Positions 44,514 through 55,519 of a stretch of DNA of 64,000 nucleotides are shown here, one piece after another. Each line of letters starts with the position of its first letter. Positions within the stretch are counted from its first letter, which is position 1. The translations under genes and the position numbers were made by a program. The stretch is taken from contig OY987230.1 in the NCBI GenBank assembly GCA_963920705.1, positions 18,501,320 to 18,565,319 of the forward strand, given 5' to 3'. The notes under the pieces are model-generated. The model made no database searches and had not been told where the DNA came from. It was given only the letters and a program-made list of their open reading frames with translations. This DNA is from Odiellus spinosus. Taxonomy: Eukaryota; Arthropoda; Arachnida; Opiliones; Phalangiidae.

Positions 44514-45455
44514 ATGTTTAGTTAGGTGCATAGATTTGTTGTATTTAAGGTAGATACGCGTACAAGAAACGCAGTCAATTTCTCGACCTGTTTAATATCT
44601 TTACCTTGTATTTCACGTAATACTTTGGCAAGTGCTTGGTAAAATATACTCTATTCTAATAGAAACTCCTTTCGATAAAGGAGACTGGAATCTGTGTAAT
44701 ACCCGACACCGTTCATTACGTTAACGCGGGTTACCGGATGAATCAGATTTAGCTTTACGAACCCTCCTAGGCCTATCTTATCCCGTACACCACACCCCGT
44801 CTAGTCCCCGCTAAGCCTAAGCGGGCTTTCTAAACCCTAAGTCAATGCATGGAAAGCTCCGATGCGGGATAGCATCCCTGAAGGTTGTTTTCTATTAGCG
44901 AACTAGGCGCGAGTGGGGCAGGGTGGACAGTTCCGCTAATTTCATCTTCATTCCCGTCCTGGTCGGTCGTTTTGGCGTGACGCATAACACTCCCATCTTT
45001 ACTCTATACGTAGAGTCCATGTTTCACCTTGATTTGACAACACGTACGAAGCTAGGCCTCTCATTATTTCTACGATATGTTTACTTAGATCTAAACTCAG
45101 CCCAGAATTTCGCGTGATGCCAAATAAAAGTAAGATTGTTCAACGAGAAATATCAGTTTTTGTTTTGAGCGTGGATAATACTGTATTTTCCTCTATTTCT
45201 ACGATAGATAAAGTCGTAGAGATTCGTGGGATTATAGCTTTATACGTGGAGCAAAGTTAAGCGGATCACTATTTATGTTTTCTCTCTTTTGACCTAATGG
45301 TCGAACCTCAACCTTTCCACTCTCTCGTTTCTTGATTTAGTTCCACGGTGGCGCCTAACCTAAACATATCCTCGTTCTTCACTATCTATGGTTTGTCATG
45401 GGGGTGAGACTGAATAGTCTCGAAAGTCCAAGCTTAAAGGGTTGATGAAATGATA
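44514..45455. other. No gene seen; small hairpin
   Basis: CCCGCTAAGCCTAAGCGGG at about 44808-44827 can form a six-base-pair hairpin. A TATTTAAG at about 44541 stands 20 bp before a CpG-containing stretch and could be a TATA-like element. No frame is supported. Confidence 0.45.
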
Positions 45456-45610
45456 AAAAAATCGGAGGTTTGCAGAGGAAACCTAGAAAAAGCGGGAAAT
45501 TTAAGAATTCATATCTGTAAAGGTTATAGGGCGAATTTAAAAATATATTTTAAATCATTTTCAAATTAAATTTGTATCAGGCAAATTTAGAATTTGATTT
45601 AAATGAAGAT
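45456..45610. mobile_element. Family H-like debris beside the 28-bp array
   Basis: GAGGTTTGCAGAGGAAACC, AGAAAAAGCGGGAAATTT and ATTAGGGAAATTTAG resemble the internal words of H elements. The array that follows grows from GGGAAATTTAGAAATTGATT. Confidence 0.4.
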
Positions 45611-45993
45611 TAGGGAAATTTAGAAATTGATTTAGGGTCTGGAAAATTTAGAAATTGATTTAGGGTCTGGAAAATTTAGAAATTGATTTAGGGTCTGGAA
45701 AATTTAGAAATTGATTTAGGGTCTGGAAAATTTACAAATTGATTTAGGGTCTGGAAAATTTACAAATTGATTTAGGGTCTGGAAAATTTACAAATTGATT
45801 TAGGGTCTGGAAAATTTACAAATTGATTTAGGGTCTGGAAAATTTACAAATTGATTTAGGGTCTGGAAAATTTACAAATTGATTTAGGGTCTGGAAAATT
45901 TACAAATTGATTTAGGGTCTGGAAAATTTACAAATTGATTTAGGGTCTGGAAAATTTACAAATTGATTTAGGGTCTTGAAAATTTACAAATTT
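45611..45993 (+). repeat. 28-bp minisatellite, about 13-14 units
   Basis: Unit GGAAAATTTA(G/C)AAATTGATTTAGGGTCT. The first four units have G at the variable position, and all later ones have C. The switch is near 45732. Apart from that the units are almost identical, which suggests recent expansion from one C-type unit. Confidence 0.95.
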
Positions 45994-46879
45994 TGAAAAT
46001 ACCTTCCCTTGAACAGAATATATCCTATTGGCCAAACCTAAGTCGAATTGGTACATGAGTATATCAAATTTCAGGAAAAAACACAATAGATCTGAAACTA
46101 GTACTATTTTTTTCCCTCCACCATATATTTTAAGCTTGATTACTAATGACCGCTTACTAACATCACATCGCCTTAAGCCTCGGTCCTTGTATATACAGAC
46201 AGTATACTGCGTTCTGAACCTTTGCCCCTAAACCCGGGCCTCCTTTATTCAAGCTTCGCCCTTAAACATATCATCCCGTGAAGTATACGACTTGTTGCAG
46301 TTAATGAAGCTATGACGGGGGAAAGCGGAAAATAAATCTAAGTATATAATATACCGAAACCCAATGTCTCCCAACTTTTCACGCGTTATTCCAAATAAAT
46401 CGAACACGAAGTGGAGAGATTTTTGAGAGGGTGGGTTTGGTTTGCTCCACTCTTTTGATATATACGTGGAGTAAGGCTTAATGAAAGGATGTTAAGGAAA
46501 CACGAGAAGACGGTGTAGTAGGACGCTTAATCATCCACCCATGTTGTAGTAGCTTTCGAGCTATCCCACAGGTCTACAGATTTATATCAAAGATAACCTT
46601 CCCACCTCGTGACGTACTCCTCTGAGTCCTCTCTCTGTTGACTATATTTATCTCTCTAATGTTGCGGCTTCGGCGTCTTCCCTGTTATCAACTTGTTCCT
46701 TCCTCTCCCCTCGTTAACCTCGGTTGATATCGCCATTCTACGCTTATCTAACTTTGGTTCCCGCGCCCCAGAATGGTTAGTTAGGCTTAGCTCATCGCGA
46801 GTTCAAATAAAAACCGAATTCTAAGCCCAAAACGGTGATTTTTGTATGCTGTCACTGCTGCACGGTTTAATTTTAAAAT
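45994..46879. other. No gene seen
   Basis: TATATACGTGGAGTAAGGCTTA at about 46460 resembles TTATACGTGGAGCAAAGTTA at 45233, a possible low-copy repeat. A 67-codon frame at 46028-46231 has no motif. Confidence 0.5.
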
Positions 46880-46940
46880 ATTGTAAAAGAGGGTTCATAT
46901 GCAAACCTGGAAATATCACGAATTTGTAAGTTTACCAAAA
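46880..46940. mobile_element. Family H-like left-end debris beside the 30-bp array
   Basis: GAGGGTTCATATGCAAACCTGG, then ATCACGAATTTG, recalls the left end of the element at 31871 (CAGGGTTCGTACACGACCTGG). It leads straight into the array's AAATCAGGGAAACTC word. Confidence 0.45.
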
Positions 46941-47430
46941 AATCAGGGAAACTCTTAAAAATTAGACATAAATCGGGGAGACTCTTAAAAATTAGACATG
47001 AATCGGGGAGACTCTTAAAAATTAGACATGAATCGGGGAGACTCTTAAAAATTAGACATGAATCGGGGAGACTCTTAAAAATTAGACATGAATCAGGGAG
47101 ACTCTTAAAAATTAGACATGAATCAGGGAGACTCTTAAAAATTAGACATGAATCGGGGAGACTCTTAAAAATTAGACATGAATCGGGGAGACTCTTAAAA
47201 ATTAGACATGAATCGGGGAGACTCTTAAAAATTAGACATAATCGGGGAGACTCTTAAAAATTAGACATAAATCGGGGAAACTCTTAAAAATTAGACATAA
47301 ATCTGGGAAACTCTTAAAAATTAGACATAAATCTGGGAAACTCTTAAAAATTAGACATAAATCTGGGAAACTCTTAAAAATTAGACATAAATCTGGGAAA
47401 CTCTTAAAAATTAGGCATAAATCAGGGAAA
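46941..47430 (+). repeat. 30-bp minisatellite, about 16 units
   Basis: Unit ACTCTTAAAAATTAGACAT(G/A)AATC(G/A/T)GGGA(G/A). Variants are grouped. CGGGGAG units fill the middle, two CAGGGAG units lie within them, and CTGGGAAA units fill the right side. One unit near 47240 is 29 bp. Grouping of this kind is expected from stepwise local duplication. Confidence 0.95.
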
Positions 47431-47451
47431 TTTATGGAAGTACCAGTAATA

Positions 47452-47490
47452 TGAGGTGGATTGTTACAAAATGCTTAACTACATATAGAA
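47452..47490 (+). repeat. Family P dispersed repeat, copy 5, short
   Basis: TGAGGTGGATTGTTACAAAA is followed by TGCTTAAC. It matches only the first part of the other copies and lies immediately right of the 30-bp array. Confidence 0.4.
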
Positions 47491-48343
47491 AAATATAAGT
47501 ATTGGAAAATTCCTATTAGATTTTGACATCTAATTAGTCTGTGTATTGAGCTAAATCCAAATTTAAAAATAAGAGTAATCTTCTTTTTAAACCTTACATA
47601 TTTTATTGAAATTTCCCCATGATTCTGACGAGCTATTGTGATGAAAAGACTTGTTTTTATATGAGACTGATGTGAATAGTCGCTAATTCCATTGTCCCAA
47701 TAACATTTAATTAGTATTTCTTGATACGGAGGAAGAAGCAAGAAAGATTGTTCCTTCCTTAACCCCAATTTTTTTTTTTTTTTCTTTCTTTAATTCATTG
47801 CCAACAGTTGATCCGTGCTAAATCTCTTTTTATGAGTAAGTGGGAGTGTATATACTTTGTTCTGGGTTCTTTATTTTCTTTTTATGAACTTGAAGAATGA
47901 ATTACTTTCGTATCGCGTGTTAACCCACACTCTCCCGTCATGCGTGATGTTTTTACTTCTTATTGGAATATGATTTTGGCGCGTTTTATTTCCGTATACT
48001 GATATAAATGCGTATTTTATTCGCTTCTGATTAAACGATCTATATATATTGAATAAATATCTACAAACGATAGTTAATAACTTGTTCTAGAAAAGTATAA
48101 TTATGGCCCATTACCGTAACGCTACCCGAATGTGATTTTAATTGAAATTTCCAGTATGATGATTAAATTTTATTGGTGGGAAACCATTGACTCCAAAAGT
48201 TGCTACACTTTTGCCCTGTGTTACACTAAAGCTATTGGCACCAATGTAGCTCCAGGTTATAATATTTTTTTGATGTGTTTAACAAGCGTTTATTTCGTAA
48301 GTGCAGAAAAAGACATTGTCGAACAAGAGTGATCGCTAACAAC
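47491..48343. other. No gene seen
   Basis: Contains a T15 tract at 47769-47783. A 97-codon minus frame at 47475-47768 and a 66-codon plus frame at 48132-48332 carry no motif. Confidence 0.5.
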
Positions 48344-48700
48344 TTTTTTTTTTTTTTTTTTTTTTTTTTTGCTTCAAAGAAGGTAATTCTTTATTTTTAT
48401 ACCACTAGGACATAAAAAATATCTAATTTATGGCTGAAATTCAAAAGAAGTCCCTGATTTTCGACTGGTTATAGCTATTTTTTAATGCAATTACAATGTC
48501 ACCTATTCAAATAAAACAAGAATTGGACTGATTTCCGTCCAACAAACTTGTAGATTGTAATTCGACTTCATGCTACCTTTAAAATAGATAAAACTCTTTA
48601 AACTTGTATATAGACGCGATAAGAATGTCCTACAAAACCTCACCAGCAAATGGTGGTTCCCCGAAACCCGAATTTTCCGAAATAAATGGTTTTGATTGGT
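48344..48700 (-). mobile_element. Possible retrocopy or retroelement 3' end on the minus strand
   Basis: A tract of 27 T (48344-48370) is preceded on the minus strand, 20 bases upstream, by AATAAA (48390-48395). That is the spacing of a polyadenylated transcript copied back into the genome. The body upstream on the minus strand could not be assigned to a gene or a LINE. No matching target duplication was found, so its far end is a guess. Confidence 0.35.
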
Positions 48701-49339
48701 TATAGAATAGGATAGCTGCTAGGACGATAAAAATTTTCTATTCTGTATTCAATGGAATAGACGCGATAAAGAGAAGGGCGGGGATAAATAGATACTCCGT
48801 ATAATGAATTCATCACCGTTATCTCTTCCTCGCTGCCTTTAACCGTATATTATCTTTAACCCGTTGAACGCGAACCGTAAGATGAGAGAAGGTATGGCAA
48901 TGGGAAAGCCGGTATTTGATCATCATCTATCTCTTAAGATTCGAGAGATTGGTCCCGATGGAATAAAGGGAGTGAGCGGCTCCGAGTCTCAAGAGCTCAA
49001 TCCATGGGCTAAAGGTATCAGGAGATATTTTCCATCTTCAATTTCTAGCGCGTTTGAAGCTGTAGGATACCCGTTAACTGCATCATTTGTTTCTTAAGAG
49101 TACAAGCGAGATAGGTAAACATTATACGCGCTTTCATTTCAAGGTTGAAAAGATTGTAGTCCAAGAACTAATTTATCAAATCAGAGAACGTGTGCTGTGG
49201 TGTGAAATGACAGTTGTTTTTTTTTCTCCAACCGTATTTCTTCTATATTCTCTTCTCCCTACAAGTCCTTAGAGATAAAATTTATAGAGCGACCTCTTAA
49301 ATTTTTCCACAAATTCAATTTTACGTAGGTGTCCTATCT
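48701..49339. other. No gene supported; one unplaced open frame
   Basis: The frame at 48882-49097 reads MREGMAMGKPVFDHHLSLKI at its start and is less biased than most in the window. An internal AAAG|GTATCA could be a donor. It has no recognised domain and is therefore not called. Confidence 0.4.
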
Positions 49340-49564
49340 TAATAAATAAATATATTAAAACTTGGATTTCATAAGCGTCCTCTAACGGCAAACGGTGCCT
49401 GCAAAAGTAAGCTCTAATAAAACCTCGATCGTGAATGCTATGGATGAAGAATAGACAGACTCGCACTTGGTTTTTATATAGTTCCAACTTTTGCATGCTC
49501 TGTTTGCAGTTGGAGGAAGCTTTTGAAAGCTAGGTTTTAGTTAATCGTATCTTTATCTATTAAG
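49340..49564. repeat. Family G element, copy 3
   Basis: Left arm TTTCATAAGCGTCCTCTAAC followed by GGCAAACGGTG. The right arm TTTGCAGTTGGAGGAAGC is worn, then ATCTTTATCTATTAAGATA. It is more diverged than the copies at 12026 and 57160. Confidence 0.65.
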
Positions 49565-50449
49565 ATAAAGTATTCATTGTTAATAGCCCTGGGTATGTAG
49601 TTGTTTTCGACGATTTGTTCTTTCGATTTAGTTTTTTATGACCTCACTGATATCGTAGTTCGTTCATTTACATTTTGAGACTTTTATGCACTTTTTTTAT
49701 TTAATTTAATTTAATATTTTTTTGACTTTACCTTAATTTTACCTATATCCTCGTTTGATATCATTTCAAATTTCATGTTTAGGCTTCGAAACTTTCTTGG
49801 AAGGTCTAGGAACTTTTCCAACTTATTTTCAAATATAAATGGAAACGTTCTCGTGATTCGTATATTAGTTCTTGCTATATGTGTGATATAACATAGAAAG
49901 GTGGTTGGAAATGGAATGCGTTTGGTGTTGCATTACGGTTAGTGACTTATGTAAACGCGAACGAGGAAAAGCAGCTAACGGCATATCGGTTTCCTTGGTG
50001 AGCGAGTTTGAGTATTTAAGCGATTAGATAGGACCCAGATGGCGAGCGATTAAACATAGTTCCGATACCAATTTGCCATTCGTATCTTAAAGTATATAGT
50101 TTTAGATTAATATCCAATAGTTATATCACGTGATCTTATACAAATTTTCGGGTCGATATACGTCAATTAATCATTTGATTAAATTACAACGGATATATTA
50201 TTTATGCTCAAATTAACGTCTTTGACGCATCTTTAAATTTATTGTATATTGAGCTACGAAATCTTAAACTCAAAGGGAAAATTAAGTTCTACAATAATAG
50301 ATAATTCATTTTTCGTATGAGTTCTTAATTTTATTTATCTTTAATTGAAATTAGTTTTAATACATTAAAGTAAGCAGCTATCACCATTTTTCTTTTCGAA
50401 TGATATAGATTATATATTTTTAATTTAATCAAACAATTAAAACGTCATG
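49565..50449. other. No gene seen
   Basis: AT-rich, including a TCACGTGA at about 50127. Nothing recognised. Confidence 0.55.
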
Positions 50450-50565
50450 AAAATGTCAAAAATAAATAGGGTAATTTATTTCTGGAATGCTTTTAACTTT
50501 AATTTTCTGGATTAAGTACTTTTACCAAAAAAACCGCGCGAAAGCTACATTATCACGTGCTAGAA
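50450..50565 (+). repeat. Family K dispersed repeat, copy 2, partial
   Basis: TTTCTGGATTAAGTACTTTTA, ACCGCGCGAAAGC and ACATTATCACGTGCTAGAAC align with the middle of the copy at 13825. The 121-codon frame that starts at 50487, the longest in the window, begins inside this repeat. Confidence 0.65.
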
Positions 50566-51192
50566 CCTGTTTAAATCTTCCTTCTCTTCAATTATTCTTT
50601 ATCCTCACAAAACTCTTTTTCTATAAAAGATGCTGTGATAATAACGATTGTCGGTACCCACTTATATCAGGTTACAAGCGTCGCAGTCAAATGATATGTT
50701 TAACTATACGATCCGTTTTTCGTCTGGGATCATTAGAGACAGACAATCAGATGCATCTTTATCCGAGGTACGAATCATTTAAGATTCAGTTTTCATCAGC
50801 ACCTATAAAAACCAGGCTTTCTTTTTGTTCTGAATTTCATTTTACTTGTTAGAGATAGTTGGTAGGCAAAAGCTTCGTACTTGCTGTAATTCCAAATGGT
50901 ACCGATGACAATATTGATGTTCTTCATCGTACCATTACGTTCCGCCCTCTTGATTCAGCCCTTGAATGGAAGGTTACACGCTTGGATGCTCGTTTCTTTT
51001 TCTTTATGGTGCTTTGGGGAAACGGTTTTGAAGATAAGATTTTTACCGAGGCTTAAAGAACGGTTTTACCCTAAATTGCTTCTGTTTAAAAAAAATCGGA
51101 AAAAATTGATTCAACTATTTGTTTTTGGTGTATTTTCTATATGACAAAAATAAGACGTTTCTTGGTAATTTTGATCTAATATCCGCTATAAA
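50566..51192. other. No gene supported
   Basis: Covers most of a 121-codon plus frame (50487-50852) and two overlapping shorter ones. The long frame is Leu/Phe/Ser/Arg-rich with a scattered CC-D-N-N-D-C word, has no recognised fold, and starts in a repeat. I treat it as chance. Confidence 0.45.
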
Positions 51193-51527
51193 CAGAAGCC
51201 GATGAAACCCTCCTTTGAAATCTACTACTCCAATGTTCCATATAGCGCTCCTCTCTGTATGGCTAAAATTCCCAATTTTACGAGATCGGAGGGGTCCTAC
51301 TTCAAACCCCCGTGTCTACGGAAAATTGGATATTCACTCTCCACATAGTTGACGCTTGGTTGACGAACTCCGAGGTTGCTAGAGATATTCGCTGGACGAA
51401 CTCCCGCTCCAAAAATATCTACCGTTAGGAGGCGTACGAATCGCGATTTTTGAGACTAACCCATACAGAGAGGGGTAGACAAGACCCGGGAGTAATAGAC
51501 TTCAAAGGAGGGTTTCATCGGCTTCTG
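51193..51527 (-). mobile_element. Family A MITE, copy 8
   Basis: Minus orientation, both ends CC, perfect 7-bp duplication CTATAAA. The most diverged interior of the ten (GACGCTTGGTTGACGAACTC instead of the usual ACGACGTTTTTTTGACG). Confidence 0.92.
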
Positions 51528-52527
51528 CTATAAATGATATTGTTTAAGAAACCATTTTATATATTGCGTTTCGACCCAAAATTCCGAACAAAAACGGCTT
51601 TTACCAAGGCTTAAAAGCTATATTTCAATCTAAATGACTTTTGTTAAATTCGCGGTCATAAATATCAAACCGTTTAGCAATTTAATAATAATACTAACAA
51701 CCCCTATTATACTAAGGGATCTTCTACCTTTGGTTTCTCATATTTCGCCTTTACTCTCTATTGGCTTCTCTTTTAACGGATTAAACGTATAGATTTTTGT
51801 TAGTAGGTCATTTTCTTTTCATGCTGGGTTATGTTTCAATCGTTTTGAGATTTCAACACTCGTAAAACTATAGCTTCATTGTATTTCTAAGAACGATAAT
51901 ACATAGTTCAAAGAGTGGTAGCCTTTATATCAGCTGAAATCTCTACAAAACAGTGTTGAAGCTTCAATGCTTGAAAGTCAACAGGCGTGGTTCTTTTCCA
52001 CAAATTGAGGGGGAGGAAAAAAAAATCCCAAGTTTTTCGATGACTCGATGAGAATCTGTTGTTTCAGTCCGAGATTACCCATGGAAACTATAAAAAATAA
52101 AGTCTTGGCCTTTTATTGTACTGAACATTACGAATGAAATACGAGTCTTTTTCATTGTTCGTTCCAAATGGAATTAGCAGCCTGTACAAAGCTATCCAGT
52201 ACGTCTCTTTTAGAGTTTCCTTCAGAGCACTAATACCTTCTGGTTTGATTGGCATTCCTTCTTTAAGTTAGGCCTTTGCTGAGCTTTAAAAGTTTTTGAA
52301 ACTCTAGTGGACTCAGTCTTGATCGTTCTTGATCATTATTGATGCGACAAAAAGGGATTTAAGGCTTCTGTATTATCGGAAATTCTTATTCAGTATATAT
52401 AGTATACTTCTTTCTGTTCAAAACAGTAAAACCTCAACTATATATCTTCACCATGATATTAAAATTCTTCTAATTTTTCCCTTTTTAAATCCCACGCGTT
52501 ACGTTTATTCTATTTCTTTAGTTTAAC
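51528..52527. other. No gene seen
   Basis: AT-rich; a 65-codon frame at 52329-52526 has no motif. Nothing else recognised. Confidence 0.55.
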
Positions 52528-52843
52528 CAAGAATCCATTCAGGTTCCATAAGAATATGGGAGGGCCGCGATTCAATAACCATCCCCCCAAACTTTGTAGC
52601 AAAAGTTCGTCCGCTTCGAATCGATTTTTCAAGTAAATCGCTCCTGACATCTATTATTAACCCGCACCACTAACGACCTTGACATAATATTTTGGGCAAT
52701 AAAAATGGAGCCGGCCGAAAAAAGATCTAAGCGTACAAATGTTGCGAAAATTGCAGACGAACTTTTGTTACAAAGTTTGGGAGGATGGTACCAGAGGTTA
52801 AAGCTATGCTCCCATATTCTTATGTAACCTGAATGGATTCTTG
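52528..52843 (+). mobile_element. Family E MITE, copy 2
   Basis: 316 bp, same orientation as the copy at 18363. The flanks GTTTAAC and GTTTAAG match at six of seven positions. Internal inverted pair intact. Confidence 0.91.
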
Positions 52844-53405
52844 GTTTAAGTTTTTATATTAAAAAATGAATATTATTTGAGGTAAAAGTTTATATACCAA
52901 ATCTTTCAAACTTTATTACGTAATATAACAGACCATTTAATAATACAATTCCATTCCATTAAAAAGTATAGTGTTGATATATGTTAAATTTCCATCCAAA
53001 AGTAGCTTTTTATTGCGCCATTTCGTGCTGAAAACCGATTGGAAATGTTGGTATAGAAGCAAAAAAATATATTCCCGCCTTTTTTCAAGCCTGAATAGCC
53101 AAATTTCCTTTCCCCTATTTCCACGCGATTTCGATTCCAAGGTATAAATTCTGGCGATCCTTAACCTCAATGGAAAATACGCGAGACTTGGGTGAAGAGC
53201 GTGTTGGGAAGTAAGGCAAATAAAAATAGGGTTTTACCCTCCCAACTTTGGCCTAAGGTTTAGCTTTGATTTTTTTTTCTGCCCATATTTTTCTGGCCAT
53301 ATATTCTAACATACATGAGAATCAGTTTGAAATTTCAGACCGTACAAAACTCTTTATATGTACCCTTTGAGCAACTAATGCTTATCAATGAAGACAATAG
53401 CGTTG
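52844..53405. other. No gene seen
   Basis: AT-rich. A 77-codon minus frame at 52937-53170 has no motif. Confidence 0.5.
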
Positions 53406-53477
53406 CAGGGTAAACATTTGTACAGGAGCGAAATTATAATGTTAATTCGCATAGCCCCTGTACATGTGTTTCACCTG
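53406..53477. repeat. Family O small inverted-repeat element, 72 bp
   Basis: CAGGGTAAACATTTGTACAGG pairs with CCTGTACATGTGTTTCACCTG, with an inner TTCGCATAG / GAGCGAA match. No clear target duplication. A one-armed relative may lie near 18925. The CAGG tip resembles hAT-type ends. Confidence 0.6.
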
Positions 53478-53587
53478 TCGAGCTTATATTTAATAATAAT
53501 ATTAGTTTAAAACTAGAAAAAACCTAAAGATTAAAAAAAAAATTAAATTCTAGCTTGATTTTTATAACAATGCCAAATTTCTCATTT

Positions 53588-53655
53588 CCGAAAGGGAGAA
53601 TGCAATTTTTTTATTTAATGTTGCATTAGGCCTATTTAAACGTTAAGGAATTTGT
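53588..53655. mobile_element. Family B remnant
   Basis: AAAGGGAGAATGCAA, then TGCATTAGGCCTATTTAAACG and TTAAGGAAT, matches end words of the B elements. Most of the interior is deleted. Confidence 0.5.
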
Positions 53656-55185
53656 ATGAAGCCGTTTGATTGGTCAGAGGTTCTTATTTTATTCGCAATT
53701 CGGAGACATTTCTCGCGAACAAGTCTTATTTTTAATAGTAGAGCCCTCTCTTTTGGATAGTAATTTTCTCTTGTTGAAAACTCGGACTGGATTCTTCTCT
53801 ACTTTACCAGAACTTCTTTGTTGTTGAATATATATACCTTTTTGTCGAGTTTATTCGAAAAATAGGTCTTATATACTTCGAGATAAATTTCAACTTTGGA
53901 ATGGAAGAATATATTTGAATGAGAACTGGGAAATGTAACTACAATAGCGGTGTCAAGTTACTCCGTGACTTGTAGAATATTGGGCTAGCGCGGGAAATGG
54001 CGCGTGTTGTGAAAGGGCAAAAAGTTTTTGAGTTGCAGCTTGCGTGGTGGGTGACTGGGTTGCGGAGGAGATCATGAGGAGGGAGGGGGCGAAATGAAAT
54101 ACGCGCGTTTGATACCTTTCTGGTCGATAGCTCTAACCGTAAAACAAGCTTCTTCTGTTTTTGGAAAGAGAGAATTTCCCCCATTGAAGCTTAGGCCCAG
54201 TCCTTTCTAAATCTCGCCCTTTCTCGAAAGTCCGCGAGATATCGCGGGATCAAACCTAAAGAAAATATTTCGATCATTATAATAAATTCGTTTTAATGTC
54301 GTCTGCTTGTGAAGTATTTAGACATAATTGAAAATTACTTAACCCAATTCCATCCGGAATAATTCTTAGACATTTTAAGAATGATTTAATACACCAACCA
54401 GTCTTATTTGTAATAATAGAATCGCCCAAAAATTTGTTAATTTTCAATTTCACCTTCCTATTAATAACACCGGGACCATGAGGTAGATTTTTCAATTATC
54501 TTTTCGATAGATATTTTAGGTTTATTATCGATCAATTGATAATTTAAATCGTGATACCTCGTATCTTTATCAACGATCCCTTTTACCCCCGAATCATGGA
54601 GATAGTGGGAAAACGTGAGAGGTGTCGTAGAAGATGCGTCGCGTCGCTATGACAACGTTCGCTGAACGCGTATGATACCGGGAAAGTTTGCATTAGAAAG
54701 AAGCCCGAACTTTCTCTATAAGATTGATTGCGCTTTAGGAGAGATCATGGAATACAATGCCCGTATATCGTGGCCTGAACCAAACCTGTATAGTAGCCGG
54801 GATACAAAGGGTCAGCGTGTCGACCTTTCTACAAACAAACCTCTTATACTATCGATACCCTTTTCAGAGTATAGGCAGCGGGATAAGCCTAAACAAACCG
54901 ATTTTAGTAAAGGTTATAAGGGAAATATGGGATTTAAAAGTATTGCAAAATATTATTTTTGGAAATATACTTATTAATATTAATAATCGTAGCTTTTAAA
55001 AGGGAGGTTTTCACGGATTTTAAATCAACTTTAAATGAAAATTGAGTAACAATTCGATAGAAAACGATTTAATTGACTTGAAATTTCAAGTTTTTAAATA
55101 TTTAAGTTGATTTTTCACGAACGAAAATGACTATTTAAATATCGTTTAAATTTAATAAACCGTAAAATTGGCTTGTTTTAAGGAT
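53656..55185. other. No gene supported
   Basis: Frames of 81 codons (minus, 53939-54184), 72 codons (minus, 54277-54495) and 101 codons (plus, 54672-54977) show no recognised motif or convincing splice context. No repeats found. Confidence 0.45.
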
Positions 55186-55519
55186 CAGAAGCCGATGAAA
55201 CCCTCCTTTGAAGTCTACTACTCCAATGTTCCATATAGCGCTCCTCTCTGTATGGGTAAAATTCCCAATTTTACGAATTAGAAGAGGTCCTACTTCATCC
55301 CCCCTGTCTACGGAAAATTGGAAATTCTCTCTCCACAAACGACGACGTTTTTGGACGAACTCCAAGGCTGCTAGAGATATTCGCTCGACGAACTCCCGCT
55401 CCGAAAACATCTACCGTTAGGAGGCGTACGAATCGCGCCTTTTGAGAATAACCCATAGAGAGAGGGGTAGACAAGACCAGGGAGTAATAGACTTCAAAGG
55501 AGGGTTTCATCGGCTTCTG
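55186..55519 (-). mobile_element. Family A MITE, copy 9
   Basis: Minus orientation, both ends CC. Flanks TAAGGAT and TAAGAAT match at six of seven positions. Interior variant as in the copies at 8813 and 43972, including GAATTAGAAGAGGTCC where most copies have GAGATCGGAGGGGTCC. Confidence 0.93.

Noticed and set aside
44514-44760. LTR end downstream of the E-box array, with TATTTAAG and CpG words
   Set aside because: No TG...CA boundaries, no primer-binding site and no second copy were found.
46941-47430. CRISPR array from regularly spaced repeats
   Set aside because: The 30-bp units are directly contiguous with no unique spacers, and there are no cas-like genes. The same holds for the arrays at 45611, 996 and 44336.
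48882-49097. Frame beginning MREGMAMGKPVFDHHLSL
   Set aside because: Less biased than most but without a recognisable domain; the possible donor inside it is weak.
50487-50852. Longest open frame in the window, 121 codons
   Set aside because: It starts inside a dispersed repeat (K), has biased composition and no recognised domain, and at about 66% A+T one frame of this length in 64 kb is not surprising.
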